Notes: generated by a model from the sequence alone, not told the origin. A stretch of 64,000 bases of DNA from Portunus trituberculatus (GCF_017591435.1 NC_059292.1:23134204-23198203); one strand, 5' to 3'; numbered from the stretch's first letter, positions 22,025-32,965 are shown. Translations and numbers: made by a program.

Positions 22025-22555
22025 TTGAAGAAGGAGTGGACTCGTAAAGCAAGAACGTTAGATGATACTGAGAAATTTGAAGAGTTGGTTAAATTTTTGG
22101 TAGAAGAAAGAAAGGTAATAGAATATATGGAAGATGACATAAGGACATTAAAGACTGATATGAAGGCATTAGTGAATGCAGCATCTACTCGGGAGAATGT
22201 AGACGAGATGTCTAGTTTGTCGATGGCTATTAGTAAGTTGGCCCAGAGTCAAGAAAATTGCCAGAAACAATTGTTAGACTGTTTCAACAACATGGCACAC
22301 ACAATGATGAGTATCACAAATAATAATCAAGCTCGAGGGAAGCCTTATGGAACGGGTCCGGGTTGTAAAGTACATGCAAGAGGGTGTTGGTATCACAATA
22401 ATCCATCACACGATATAAGTCAATGTGAAGCCTTCAGCAAATTAGATGATGCATCAAAGATGGAAAGTTTGAAGAGAGCAGGGGCTTGTTTTGTATGTTT
22501 GGAGCCTTTTCACATGAGCAGAGATTGCAGCAAGAAGATATATTGCATAAGATTA
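22025..22555 (+). pseudogene. BEL/Pao gag, C-terminal part
   Basis: A helical, charged region precedes a Cys/His-rich segment with WYHNNPSHDISQCEAF and a zinc knuckle CFVCLEPFHMSRDC (CX2CX4HX4C). This combination is characteristic of BEL-type Gag, which packages element RNA. The N-terminus is missing at the LINE junction. A frameshift near 22555 separates it from the second Cys/His cluster (CGKLHHPILH) and the protease. Confidence 0.85.
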
Positions 22556-23241
22556 ATAACACAGATACATGTGGGAAACTGCATCATCCAATATTACATT
22601 CATGTTTCTTGAAAGAGTTTCCAATGATCAAGGCAGCAAACAATCTTCTAGATAGAGAAGGTGTACTTTTGACTGTAGGGAAAGTAAGAAGTGGATCACA
22701 CACCTTATCAACATTTTTTGATTGTGGAAGCAACCTGACAATGATAACCTATAAAGCAGCGAGAAAGTTGGGATTAAAAGGAAAGGAAATCAGCATGTCA
22801 CTCACGAAGGTTGGAAATCAAACAGAAAGGATAGATTCCTGGGTGTATACAGTTCCATTAGTTGATTCTGAAGGCACACAGTGCACTGTTGAAGCCGTGG
22901 GATTTGAGAAAATAACTTCAGATATTGGTGAGGTAAACCTAACCGATATTGCATTCAAGCTAGGAGTAGATCCACAAGAAATTGACAGACCTAAGGGAGA
23001 GGTTGATATACTGATTGGCACAGATTATTGTACTCTTCTTCCCACAGTTGCAAAAACGGTAGGAAATCTTCAGCTGATGAAAGGCCGATTTGGATTCTGC
23101 GTAAGGGGAGATCAGGGGTTTATTGATGATGGTGGAAAGGGCTTAAATGTTTTTGTGCATCACGTGCAAGGGACCAGGATAGATGACTTCATAATTAAGC
23201 CTAGAGTAGAAATGCAAAAGGCCATTGAACAGTTTTTATGA
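22556..23241 (+). pseudogene. BEL/Pao aspartic protease region
   Basis: After CGKLHHPILH, the sequence STFFDCGSNLTMI stands where retropepsin-like proteases of this group have a D-S/T-G-like active site; here it is DCGS. LIGTDYCTLLP downstream is the typical DUF1758-like second landmark. The enzyme would process the Gag-Pol polyprotein. The frame ends at a TGA directly after a T run, where the next frame takes over; this looks like a one-base indel. Confidence 0.8.
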
Positions 23242-24150
23242 CTGAGGATTTGGGAGTGTCATGTTCACCTAAATGTGGGAGTTGCTGCTGTGGGAGATGC
23301 TCATTGAAAGGCCATTTGACAATCAAGGAAGAAAGGGAAGTCAATTTAATAGAGAATGGCTTAACATATGACAGGGAACGTAAAAGGTGGATTGCTGAGT
23401 ATCCATGGATAAGGGATCCGAATGATTTACAGAATAATTACTCAATGGCATATGCACGGTTGAAATCAACAGAGAGGAGGTTAAACAAAAGGGAATGTTC
23501 TTACGCACAAAAATATTGTGAACAAATTCAGGATATGATAAACAGGGGTGTTGCCCGTAAACTAACAAAGGAAGAAATGCTAAACTATGAGGGACCAGTA
23601 TTGTACTTACCTCACCATGAAGTCCACAAACCTGAGTCTAGATCCACCCCTCTTCGTATCGTATTCAATTCGTCTGCATCCTATATGGGGAGTTCTTTGA
23701 ATGATTTTTTGGCCAAAGGGCCAGACTGTCTTAACAACATTTTGGGAGTCTTACTGAGGTTTCGGCAAGACTTTGTGGGTTTGATTGGTGACATCAAGAA
23801 GATGTACAATTCTGTGGATATTTCTCTTTTTGATCAAAACTGTCATAGATTCCTTTGGAGAGAGATGGATGCAGACCGCGTACCTGATCATTACGCTTTG
23901 ACTACAGTTACCTTTGGGGATAGACCGGGTGGAGCAATTGCCATGATAGCTCTCAGGAAAACTTCAGAAATGTCCAATCAGTGCCCAAAAGCCAAGAAGT
24001 TGATAGAATGTAACTCTTATGTGGATGATTTACTGACCAGTGTTGTTGATCACAGTGAAGCCCATCGTCTGATGAAGGAAGTGGAGCATATGCTTAGCAT
24101 GGGAGGGTTTGAAATCAAGGAATGGACAGTGTCAGGTGACAGAAATGTGT
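23238..24150 (+). pseudogene. BEL/Pao reverse transcriptase
   Basis: Landmarks in order: a Cys-rich linker (CGSCCCGRCSLKGH), PWIRDPNDLQNNY, LRIVFNSSASYMGSSLND, GLIGDIKKMYNSV with the first catalytic Asp, and CNSYVDDLL with the YVDD catalytic pair. RT of this family copies element RNA into cDNA in cytoplasmic particles. All three catalytic Asp residues are present. A frameshift at about 24150 moves the reading to another frame, where EKVLGLSWDPQED, a Pao connector motif, follows. Confidence 0.9.
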
Positions 24151-25042
24151 CATTGATGCACCCAAAATTGTAGACTCGAAAGAGGAGAAGGTTTTAGGTT
24201 TAAGTTGGGACCCTCAAGAGGACCTGTTCATGTTTAAAGTTCAACTGAACTTCTCAAGGAAAATGAAGAACTGTTTTCAAGGTCCTTATTTGACTGTTGG
24301 AGATATAGAAAAGGAATTGCCCGCAGTGCTATCGCGGAGGATGATTCTGAGGCAAGCAGCAAGTATATATGATCCGTTGGGAATGGTGACTCCTTTTACA
24401 CTGAAAATGAAACTGCTCATGAGGGAGTTAGTGGTGGATATGAGTGCTGATGGCAAAAAACTTGGCTGGGATGAAGCCGTTGATGAAGAATTCTATCGGA
24501 AATGGAAATTGTTATTCAAGGAAATGTTTGAAATGGAACATATTTCTTTTAAAAGGTGTTTAAAGCCTAAGGATGCTGTGGGTGATCCTGATTTGGTAGT
24601 TTTCTCTGATGGAAGCATGAAGGCATTTGGGGCAGTGGCATATGTGAGATGGCATTTAATGGATGGATCTATTGAATGTACATTGGTTGCATCAAAGAGT
24701 AAATTAGCCCCTCTTCGGAAGGTTACTGTACCACGATTAGAGTTGTGTGGGGCATTGTTGTCCTGTAGATTAAGACAATTCATAGAAGAAGAGATGGAAT
24801 GGTCATTTGATACTGTTGTTCATATAACTGATTCAGAGATAGTAAGAGGACAGATCCAAAAGGAATCTTTTAGATTTAACACCTATGTAGGAAATAGAAT
24901 AGCAGAAATACAAGAGAAAAGTCAACCTAGTGAGTGGTATTGGGTCAGCACTGATAATAATGTTGCAGATTTGTGTACTCGTGGATGCAGACCCAGTCTC
25001 CTCCACGAGAACTCTACCTGGCAGCTAGGACCTGAATTTTAA
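24151..25042 (+). pseudogene. BEL/Pao RT connection and RNase H
   Basis: EKVLGLSWDPQED, SIYDPLGMVTPFTLK and then an RNase H domain: VVFSDGSMKAFG (Asp), VPRLELCGALL (Glu), ITDSEIV (Asp) and NVADLCTRG (Asp). All four expected acidic residues are visible. It ends at a TAA where the alignment would continue into DFPKRIGP in the same frame, so this looks like a point nonsense change. Confidence 0.88.
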
Positions 25043-25627
25043 GATTTCCCAAAGAGGATTGGCCCATCTGACAGTCAGCATTGTAGTGTTGAAATAACAG
25101 ATGAACTTTATTATGTCAGAGAGGGAAGGAGTTTATGTACTACAGCTGAAGTGAATGTAGCTCCACATGCTATTGACATTGACAGGTTCAGTGATTATGA
25201 TAAACTTATAAATGTAACTGCAAGAGTTTTGAATGTGTCACAATCAAGATCACTGTTTGAGTTATCCAGGGAGCCAAATGCACAAGAATTACTGAAGGCA
25301 GAAATGTTTTTGATCACACAGGTGCAAAGGAATATAGATGAAAATTGGCAAACAAGGTATCAAAGACTGGGTCCTAGTCAGAATGACAAAGGGGTAATAG
25401 TTGTTGGAGCAAGGATAAGCAAATGGCTTAAAACTAACTGGAATCAAGAAGAATATGTATTGCTATTGCCTGAACATCCATTCACTAAGTTATTGATATT
25501 ACACTTGCATAATCAAGATCATTCAGGAATAGAAGCAACATTGTCTAAATTGCTGAGCAAGTACTGGGTTCCAGGAGCCAGGAAATTGATTAAGAATGTA
25601 AAGTCCCGGTGTGTCACATGCAGATGA
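25043..25627 (+). pseudogene. BEL/Pao integrase zinc-binding region
   Basis: It continues in the same frame after the TAA. LHNQDHSGIEATL and RCVTCR supply the His-His and Cys-Cys of the HHCC zinc-binding domain. A TGA directly follows CVTCR where the family usually continues uninterrupted. It is otherwise well preserved. Confidence 0.85.
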
Positions 25628-26345
25628 ATTCAAAAGGTGTGCGAAACACAATGTATGGGATCATTGCCAGAAGAAAGACTTAAACCTGCTCCTCCATTTT
25701 ATAATACATCATTGGATTTGTTTGGACCCCTTTGGGTCAAAACCCCTGTTAAAAGGAGAACTGAACTAAAGATATATGGGGTAATTTTTACATGTATGGT
25801 GTGCAGGGCTGTATACTTGGATATTGCAGAAGGATATGACACAAGTAATTTTTTGAGGACATTTAGGAGATTTGTCAGTGTGAGAGGTTTTCCAAAAGTA
25901 GTGCATTCTGATCGAGGTACTCAGTTAGTCAAGGCAAACAAAGGATTGACTGGTGGTATTGTGGATTTGGATTTTGATGAACTTGTAAAATTTGGTGGAA
26001 AGGAAGGGATGACCTGGAAATTCACAAGAGGTGCAGATGCTCTCTGGCAAAATGGGTGCTCAGAAGCTCTTATAAAATCAGTTAAAAGAGCACTTGCTTA
26101 TTCCATAGGTGATAGAGTTCTTCAGTTCGGGGAGTTGCAAACTGTTTTCTTTGAAGTGGCAAATTTGATTAATGAAAGACCAATAGGGGCAAAACCTGGT
26201 TGTGATATTAACCTAGGAACATATCTTTCTCCAAATGATTTATTGTTAGGGAGAACATGTAATAAAGCTCCACCAAGCATGTGTACCACTGACACCAGTC
26301 TTTTGAAGTGCTTCAAGTATGTGGATGAAGTAATTAATTGTTTTG
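25628..26345 (+). pseudogene. BEL/Pao integrase catalytic core
   Basis: It stays in the same frame as the preceding piece. SLDLFGPLWV (Asp), VVHSDRGTQL (Asp) and GCSEALIKSVK (Glu) make the DDE triad, and NERPIGAKP and LSPNDLLLGR follow. This enzyme inserts the cDNA. A frameshift at an A run near 26345 ends the frame; the continuation with KWTRDFFPTL is in the next frame. Confidence 0.9.
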
Positions 26346-26645
26346 GAAAAATGGACCCGGGACTTTTTTCCTACACTGATTGTTCGGTCCAAATGGCATG
26401 TAGAAAAAAGAAATGTTCAACCTGGTGACGTGGTATTGGTAAAAGACAGTAATACTGTGAGAGGAAAATGGAGATTAGCTCAGGTCATGACTGCAGTGCC
26501 AGGTTCTGACAACAAAGTACGCAATGTAACTCTGAGGTACAAGACAAACAAAGCAGGTTTTAAGTATGAAGGTCAACGGGATATGGTTATTGATAAGTCT
26601 GTGCACAATATTGTAGTTATTCTTCCTGTGGAAGAACAGTACTAG
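26343..26645 (+). pseudogene. BEL/Pao integrase C-terminal (DUF5641-like) domain
   Basis: KWTRDFFPTL, VQPGDVVLVKD and RGKWRLAQV are the usual landmarks of the C-terminal domain of Pao polyproteins. It terminates at a TAG just before the polypurine-like GGTGGCGGGAG, the expected position for the end of pol. Confidence 0.85.
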
Positions 26646-27207
26646 TGGTGGCGGGAGTGTTTCGCAAATGTTCGCAAAATGTAAATTTGAATAAAGATAA
26701 CCTACTCGTATGTTGAGTAATATATTCTGTGTTTTGTAATATGTAATATAAATATATTGGTGGTATATTTCATATGGTAGAGTGTTGCGCTTGGCGTTTG
26801 TGTTTTGTTGTTGGCCGCTCTTAGCGGGGAGTCCAAGCCAGCTGATCACTCACTTGCACTGGGTCCTGTGGTGAGGTTGTTTCCTCCTCCTCCTTGGCCG
26901 GCTACGGGCTGTTTCGCCGGCAGGTTTTTCCTAGCATTTGTGCAAGGTGCGTACATTAGGGTGTTTCATGACAGAGGGTTGAAAAATAAAACTGTAAGGA
27001 AGTTTCATCCTCATTGCTTATCTTGTTCCACTGGCTCAGAAAACAAGTTTGAACAAGTTTCAGCCTGATTGGAAAATATTTAGGGGTCCCGAGAATTTAC
27101 ATTCCGTCAGCCTATCATGCGCTTACCGCTTAGTCTGGTTGTAGGCTTCACAGCGAGAGGTTAGTGTCTCTGTGTGTGTGTTTTCCATAATAATTGTTAT
27201 ATAAATT

Positions 27208-27242
27208 ACACTGATGCATAAGTAATACCTATGCATCAGTGT
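27208..27242. repeat. 13-bp perfect hairpin at transposase truncation point
   Basis: ACACTGATGCATA and its reverse complement are separated by AGTAATACC. The coding frame begins directly at the right arm. Confidence 0.9.
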
Positions 27243-28480
27243 GTGCTTGGGATTCAAAATTCCAGCTGGTACAGGAGCGGAGATAGCACGTGTATGCATT
27301 GAATGCATAAGGGAACACCACCTGTCAGATAGAATCAAGGGGTTATCATTTGACACTACATCATCGAACACTGGAATTCATGCAGGTGCCTGCACCAAGA
27401 TTGAGGACGCTCTTGAGAAACAACTTCTATACCTAGCATGCAGGCATCACATTTATGAAATTGTTCTAGCCAAAGCCTTCCACCTCTCAATGGGCCCCAC
27501 CACTGGGCCTAATATTGAAATCTTTAAAAGACTCAAGAATCAGTGGAATGAAATCGATAGGTCCCTGACAACTAGCTGCACTATTGCCGAACCTCTTCAG
27601 GGTCTCAGGGACAAAACTATTCTTATTGTGAGAAAATCTTTTGCTATCTGTCAGCAGCGGGATGACTATAAAGAGCTTCTTCAGCTGGTCCTTCTCTTTC
27701 TTGGGGAAGAGACTACTGTTAATGTGCCTCTCCGGAAGCCAGGAGCATATCACAATGCACGGTGGATGGCAAAGGCTATCTATGCATTGAAGCTATACCT
27801 TTTACAAGACCAATTCAAGATGACGGAGTTGGAACTTAAAGGTGTCACAGAAATCTGCCTTTTTGTTGCCCTGGCCTATGCAAAGGCTTGGTGTCGTGCA
27901 CCAAGAGCAGAGCAGGCTCCAGCTGTTGATCTGGAGTTTTTGCAAGACATGGAAACATTACAAGAAGAAGGAGTGATCATCACTGTTGCCAAGGAAGCAC
28001 AAGCAGCCATGAAGCGACATTTGTGGTACCTCTCAGAGGCACTGGTTGGCTTGGCATTCTTTGATAAAGAACTTAACCAAGAGGAAAAAAGAAGAATGCA
28101 AGATAACCTATTAAAGCCAGCACTGAAGAAAGTAGCAAAGTGTATTGAGGAAAAACATCCTTGGCTCATTTAAAGAAAAAACGTTATCTGATTTTGTAAC
28201 CTCGAGGACGATGGATCTGTTTACCACTCTCAACATTGATGATGCCTTTACTCAAAATCCTCCTGCGTCTTGGGAAAGTGACTCAAAGTACCTTGAAGGT
28301 CAAGCCAAGGTCCATGACCTGGCTGTGGTTAATGATTTGGCTGAACGGGGGATAGCTCTTATCAAAAAGTTCAATTCCACATTAACAACAAAAGAAGAAG
28401 ACAAACAGTTCTTATTGAAAGCAGTCTTTAAGCACAGAAAAGAATTTCCAAAGAAGCAAAAGGCAGAAATAATGAAGTAA
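27241..28480 (+). pseudogene. Transposase-like protein of the hAT-like element, broken
   Basis: The first frame (27241-28173) contains FDTTSSNTGIHAGAC, LYLACRHHIYEIVL and ARWMAKAIYALKLYL. The pattern of an Asp in a DxxxSN context, a C-x-HH segment and an RW segment resembles RNase H-fold transposases such as hAT. The second frame (from about 28172 to 28480) continues with LFTTLNIDDAF and VVNDLAERGIALI, whose Glu could be the last catalytic acid. A one- or two-base indel near 28172 separates them. The N-terminus, including any zinc finger and first catalytic Asp, is absent: coding homology starts right after a hairpin. I recognise this as a widespread animal family but cannot name it. Confidence 0.7.
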
Positions 28481-29288
28481 CTATATGAGACTGCTTTTTA
28501 TAATTTTTGTACTTTATGTGTGCTCTCAGGCCAATTATTCTTTTGTTAGGGAAAATAAAGCAGCAATTATTTATAAAAAAAAGTTTTTTTCATGAAAACC
28601 TTAATTTCTCAGGACCCTTAAATTTTATCATAGGAGGGTAGATTTAGGAGAGGGATGATATTTTGGCAAGAGGAACTCAGGCATGTATGAGGAACAAATA
28701 TCTGATATTGTCTGATTTTATGAAACACCCTAGCGTACATGCATGTAGGATTGGGTTAAGAGAATACATGTGATAGGCATTGAAGTGATTGATTATTGGC
28801 AATGGGATGACAAGGATACAAGTGTTATGTTTTTTTGTAATACTGCAGGTTTTGGATGTTGATGGTGTGGTCTGACCATTTCTGGGGTGGTCAGTACATT
28901 AGTGGTGTACTCTGGACGTTGGTGGGACATTGCAGGAGGCCAATGTTGTGAGTGATTAAAGTGTTGTTTACTATGTTATTTTTTCGTGTCTTTAGTGACT
29001 ATTTATGTATTGATGATTTGTACTGTGAAGTGCTACGGATAGATTTGCAGTGTTGTGAATATATTATTGCCTTGTACTATGATTACTTTGCTTGGGGATT
29101 GATATATTTGGCCATGTGTTGCATTATTATTGATAGGATTTATATGTATTTGGGAATTTGCTATGCGGTTCCATGCTGCTTTATTTATTGAGTATATATA
29201 TGGACTGAATGTGGGGTTATTTGCAGGTTGGATCAATAAACGTTGATACCGCTCGTGGCCCATTTAAGTTCCCACACGAAACAATATT

Positions 29289-29899
29289 TTATATTTTTTC
29301 TTTTATTCCAAATACGACTACACACTTCTTTTTTTCTGCAATTTCTCTAACTAGATTTTCTTTTGTCTTGAGGACTCCTATCATTTTGTTTGTCATATTT
29401 TCTTCTTTTTCTTTAAGTTGTTCTTGAATCACCTCCTGAAAATCGGCCTTATCTTTCTTATCTTGGACTCTCCATGCTTGTACTTCTTTTTTAATCACGT
29501 TCTGTACTCTTTCCTCTTCCTTGTTTACTAGATCTTTCAGCTTCTCCTTTTCTTTCTCGGCTTTACCGAGTCCTTCTTCCATCTGCTTCTTGTAGTTAGC
29601 TACTTCCTTTTTTAGTTCTTCGTTTTCCGCTCTAAGCCTAGCTTCATTTTCTTCCACTTTTCTTATCCTTTCTCTCAGTCTTATAAACTCCATTACCTGT
29701 TCTTTATTCTCTTTCATTTCCGTCTTCTCCTTTATCAGTTTATCTAGTTTACATTCAATATTGAACACTCTCTGAAGTAGTGAAGTTGTCGTTGTATCGA
29801 ACCCTTCGAATACGCGTTCTCCCTAACCGACATAGTCATCATCAGCCCCTTCTCTATTTTCATGTCTGCTTTTGGATGGAATATCTTTTTCACTCATTA
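29289..29899 (-). pseudogene. LINE ORF1-like coiled-coil protein remnant
   Basis: The minus strand starts MSEKDIPSKSRHEN at about 29899, hits one TAG after ~24 codons, then stays open to 29289. The body is highly charged (Glu/Lys-rich) with heptad-like spacing, predicted to form a long coiled coil, and ends in KKCVVVFGIKE, like the start of the RNA-binding domain of LINE ORF1 proteins. The rest of that domain and ORF2 are missing. The upstream sequence is probably the element's 5' UTR. ORF1 proteins bind LINE RNA. The assignment is by architecture. Confidence 0.55.
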
Positions 29900-30441
29900 T
29901 TCCTTACTAATTGATTTCATGAAGAAAAAAAAAAAAGTCCACACTACCTGCCCAGGCCACTGTAAATACTATACAACAGGTGTAGTGAAGATCAGCTGAT
30001 CGTCGGAACTGCGCCAGTGCGTCCGCCCTCAAACCTCTCTCGAATGTGGTAAATGTGGTGTGTGTGTAAATATTTTTTGTGTAAACTATATATTTTTTTG
30101 GGTGTGTGTTTTTTGCGTTTTCCAGTGTTTGCAAAGGGTTTTTTGTGGTTTGCTGGTGTATGCAGGTGTGGGAATGGTGTGTGTTTTGTTAGTGTGGGGT
30201 GTGTGAAAGCATTTTTTTTTCTTACAATTTTGTCTCATAAACCTCAATTTTTTTTCACTTGTTTTGGCCGGAAAGTATTTGTCTTCTTTTTAAAATTCTC
30301 CTATTACTACCACCATCACCACCACCACCACTGTCCAACCACACCCACAACCACCACAAACAACCAACATTACCACATCAGATGCTCACAAAACCACACC
30401 ATTTCACTACCATCACCACTACCACCACCTCCTCCCTACAG

Positions 30442-30528
30442 GATCACTGGCCGTACTAAAGGAAGTGGCTCTGAGCATGTAGGGATGGAACATGGCAACT
30501 GCACCAGCTGGAACACACCTAGCCAACT
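30442..30528 (+). CDS. Candidate internal exon, 87 bp, phase 2-2
   Basis: A polypyrimidine-ending CTCCCTACAG precedes it and GTGAGTATTG follows. The 87 bp are open with one leading base, 28 codons and two trailing bases; the peptide includes GSGSEHVGMEHGN and CTSWNTPSQ. Length is a multiple of three and both phases are 2, so the exon could be duplicated or skipped without a frame change. The related island at 9895-9977 has a 4-bp deletion. No protein family is recognised. It may be a genuine exon of a gene whose introns are these repeats, or a relic carried by the duplication. Confidence 0.45.
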
Positions 30529-31093
30529 GTGAGTATTGAAGGCTGTTTTGGGTTGTTTTAGGGTGTTTGAAGACTGAGGGTGTTTTAAGGCTGTTTCAGG
30601 ATGTGTAATGCTGTTTTAGAGTGTTTTAAGGCTGTTTCAGGATATGTAATGCTGTTTTAGAGTGTTTTAAGGCTATTTTAGGGTGTTGAAATTGTAGTAC
30701 TTTTTGGCAAGATGTGTGTTTGTAACCTAACCAAGACATGCTGAAGAAAAAATCATGATAACTTAAGTCAAAGCCTAAGTGAGTTGCAGAGGGTGACATA
30801 AATGATCCAGCGGGTGGATCAGTTAGCGTCTCGGCCCCATTGCATATACTTACCTTAGTAAAGGAAAAAATCCAGGTTTCTCCACTTTTTTTCGTAGTAT
30901 ACTTAGCATCTGCGTATTTTTCTAGTTACAAATTGGGCTAATAGTAATGTTTCAAATTTGTACCTTTTTATTCATAAATTGTACATGAGCAAAAATGAGT
31001 CCTAATACTTGGCATACACATATTTCTCTTTTATATCACTTTCTGCTGCACTGCTGCTATTCATCCACAAAATATACATTACTGTATTTGTTG

Positions 31094-31515
31094 CTATGAA
31101 CATTCGACCTCATATTCATGTACGTGTGTACAGGGCTTCCCGCTGATAAATTGCTTGAGGCCATCATGACCATAGTATCTCACCATCATTTCATCAACAG
31201 ATAAAGTCTTATGGAACACACCATACTGCTGGAATGAAGAATTTAGCATATCAATCAGGGGCCGGACTTTGAAAGCCTTGTCTGTGTAATCTTGTGGGTG
31301 ACTTGTTGTTGTCTTGTACATGTAGGTATGCTTTTATCTTCAAGTACTTGTTCCTGGATAGAGCTTAATTGTTTGACAGTATTTTGAGCCACATCATCAG
31401 CATCAGACCAGTAAAGTGGTTCGCTAGGAAGAGTGACATACCCAGAATAGATCAGGAAGCCAATGAAGGCTTTTGGTTCATGGTCTTCCAAGCTAAACAG
31501 GGGATCATTTTTCAC
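31094..31515 (-). pseudogene. piggyBac transposase, DDE start, copy 2
   Basis: The same EDHEPKAFIGFLIYSG and KVRPLIDMLNSSFQQYG segments as copy 1 are split over two frames that meet near 31300. The VDEMMVRYYG motif with its Asp is present. After GLKQFISGKP the sequence jumps to the 3' part through a deletion of about 200 bp relative to copy 1. It cannot encode a full DDE domain. Confidence 0.85.
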
Positions 31516-31708
31516 TGTGTGTGCATAACGGATTGTTTCTCGCTTTATGAGCGCAAAGATGTCGTCGGTGAAATATCCTCAAAGATGCCAACTGGTGTGT
31601 GACCGTCAAGTTGTTGGTGCAGTTTTCGGTTTGGTTTGACATCTCACCCCACTTGGAGTACCGTGGTATCATGTGCCTGGAAGTAGAAACAGCACTTTAA
31701 ATATTTAG

Positions 31709-31867
31709 CATTACATGCATTTCCAAGTTAAAACTCCAACAGTAATGATGAAAAATCAATGAATTAGTGTTTGAGTAATTCTGGCCACAGACAAATACCT
31801 GAGTACGTACGTAAACATGACATAAAGAATCTGGTGAATACACGTTAATCATCATCATATTACTTTA
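31709..31867. other. Internal piggyBac sequence, no open frame
   Basis: This AT-rich stretch inside copy 2 joins the DDE fragment to the acidic N-terminal piece. It was not found in copy 1. Confidence 0.5.
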
Positions 31868-32260
31868 TTAACACAAAACATGACATAATACTAAACAAAT
31901 AACTAACGCTAACCTTCTTACTCCACACTGGTGTATCAACAGAGTCCAGACGTCGTTTTTTTCTTCATTCCTTGGCCAGGTTTGTGTGGTATGAATTTCA
32001 ATGGCACCAGGGACATCTTTTACCATTGGTATAAGTGTATTATCATCATCAACTTCATCCTCATCACTTAGATCATCATGAGGAGGAATGTTCACCAAGT
32101 CTATTATTACTTCTGCATCATGATCAACGTTGAACTCCTCACTACATAACAAGTGTGTAGCTTCTTGCACACTGAGGCATTTCACAGGAGCATTAGACAT
32201 ATTTTGCGGCTGTTGAGCAAAATAACTAGTAAGTATATGCTCTGTAAAGTATTCATTCAC
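31868..32260 (-). pseudogene. piggyBac transposase N-terminal acidic region
   Basis: It lies upstream of the DDE fragment on the same strand. It contains a LSVQEATHLL segment followed by an acidic stretch (SDEDEVDDDN), a layout usual for N-termini of piggyBac-derived proteins in arthropods. The link to the DDE part is broken by stops between 31515 and 31868. Attribution rests on context and this pattern. Confidence 0.65.
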
Positions 32261-32769
32261 AATATCAGAGAATCAGGAGGATGTATACAGTATGTCTACA
32301 GGCAACTGTGCTGCTGTGCTGCTGTGAATCTCACACTGGGTGACTGATAACGGTTCCGCCCAGTGGACCATATTTGTCACCTCTAATTGTAGTGAACTTG
32401 CAATTCGGTAGATGGTGTGATAGGGCAGATCATTCAACTGACATGTCATGTAGAAAGTGTTGTGCTTGTATAGTGAAAAGGATCAAGAAATATGACACAC
32501 TTCATCACCATTTTTTACTGAACATGAACAAAAATTTCACAAAAATTAAATCCTCCTAATGATGTGACCACTGGGGAGATTTGAATGTCGTTGCTATAAA
32601 TAAATAGGTCCTCCCACTTCTGCTTACTGTAAGAACACTTCTAAACTCAATTTGCTCAGCATGTTTAAGATACAGGCCATCAAAGACAGATCACCAAACA
32701 TGATCCACTGGGCGGTAATCGGTTAAGGCTGTTTTAGTGCTTTTTAGGGCTGTTTAATTGGCCGGATGT

Positions 32770-32965
32770 TAAAAAGCCTGTGTATGATATATGAGGGGAA
32801 ACTCTTGTAAGCTTGTCATACTTGTCGTCTTTGTGTATTATGCTGCTATTTTTTAGTCACTATATCGCCTTCGAAGAGGAAAGTGGACGCTTCTCTTTCA
32901 AGAGAGAGAGAGAGAGAGAGTGACATTTGGTAATATTTTAGACACAAGCGGGACGCAAGTAGCTT

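Larger units (their letters stand above)
26957..28732 (+). mobile_element. hAT-like DNA transposon with perfect TIRs and 8-bp TSD
   Basis: The left end is TAGGGTGTTTCAT (26957-26969) and the right end its perfect reverse complement (28720-28732). GCGTACAT occurs immediately outside both ends (26949-26956 and 28733-28740). An 8-bp duplication with TAGGG-type ends is the pattern of hAT elements. The insert carries a broken transposase-like frame without its N-terminal part. It lies 3' of the BEL pol region and is younger than it. Confidence 0.9.
22019..29274 (+). mobile_element. BEL/Pao LTR retrotransposon, 5'-truncated, with nested hAT-like element
   Basis: Gag, aspartic protease, RT, RNase H and integrase appear in BEL/Pao order on the plus strand. 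No 5' LTR or primer-binding site was found; the left edge joins LINE sequence within gag. GGTGGCGGGAG at 26647-26657 is a plausible polypurine tract and TGTTTCGC at 26658 a plausible LTR start. At least four frameshifts (about 22555, 23233, 24150 and 26345) and two stop codons interrupt the coding region. No envelope-like gene was seen. Confidence 0.85.
26658..29274 (+). mobile_element. Presumed BEL 3' LTR, split by hAT-like insertion
   Basis: The proposed start TGTTTCGC follows a purine-rich tract. The proposed end is CCCACA near 29274, shortly after AATAAA at about 29235. Removing the 1776-bp insert and one 8-bp target copy leaves about 830 bp, a plausible LTR length. There is no second LTR for comparison, so the limits are inferred. 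28741-29220 contains no supported gene. Confidence 0.45.
30053..31708. repeat. Second segmental duplication, copy 2
   Basis: This is the partner of 9523-11507, about 20.5 kb away. Its left edge abuts the 5' side of a LINE ORF1 remnant. On the right, the piggyBac element continues past the end of the shared block to an intact right terminus at 32722. Confidence 0.9.
30683..32726 (-). mobile_element. piggyBac-like element, copy 2, right terminus intact
   Basis: The right end reads GGCGGTAATCGG followed by TTAA (32723-32726), inverted relative to the copy 1 left end. The left terminus has been removed by a ~35-bp deletion: copy 1 has GTGTT, the terminus, then GTGTTGAGATTG, whereas copy 2 has GTGTTGAAATTG. 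The deletion therefore lies between two GTGTT repeats. The host array TTAAGGCTGTTTTAG resumes directly after the right TTAA. Confidence 0.85.

Noticed and set aside
22019..26645. An endogenous retrovirus with envelope
   Set aside because: Domain order and motifs are BEL/Pao, and nothing envelope-like lies between integrase and the presumed 3' LTR.
29033..29191. Short hydrophobic frames between the hAT-like element and the LINE ORF1 remnant
   Set aside because: They are AT-rich chance frames overlapping on both strands inside the presumed LTR.
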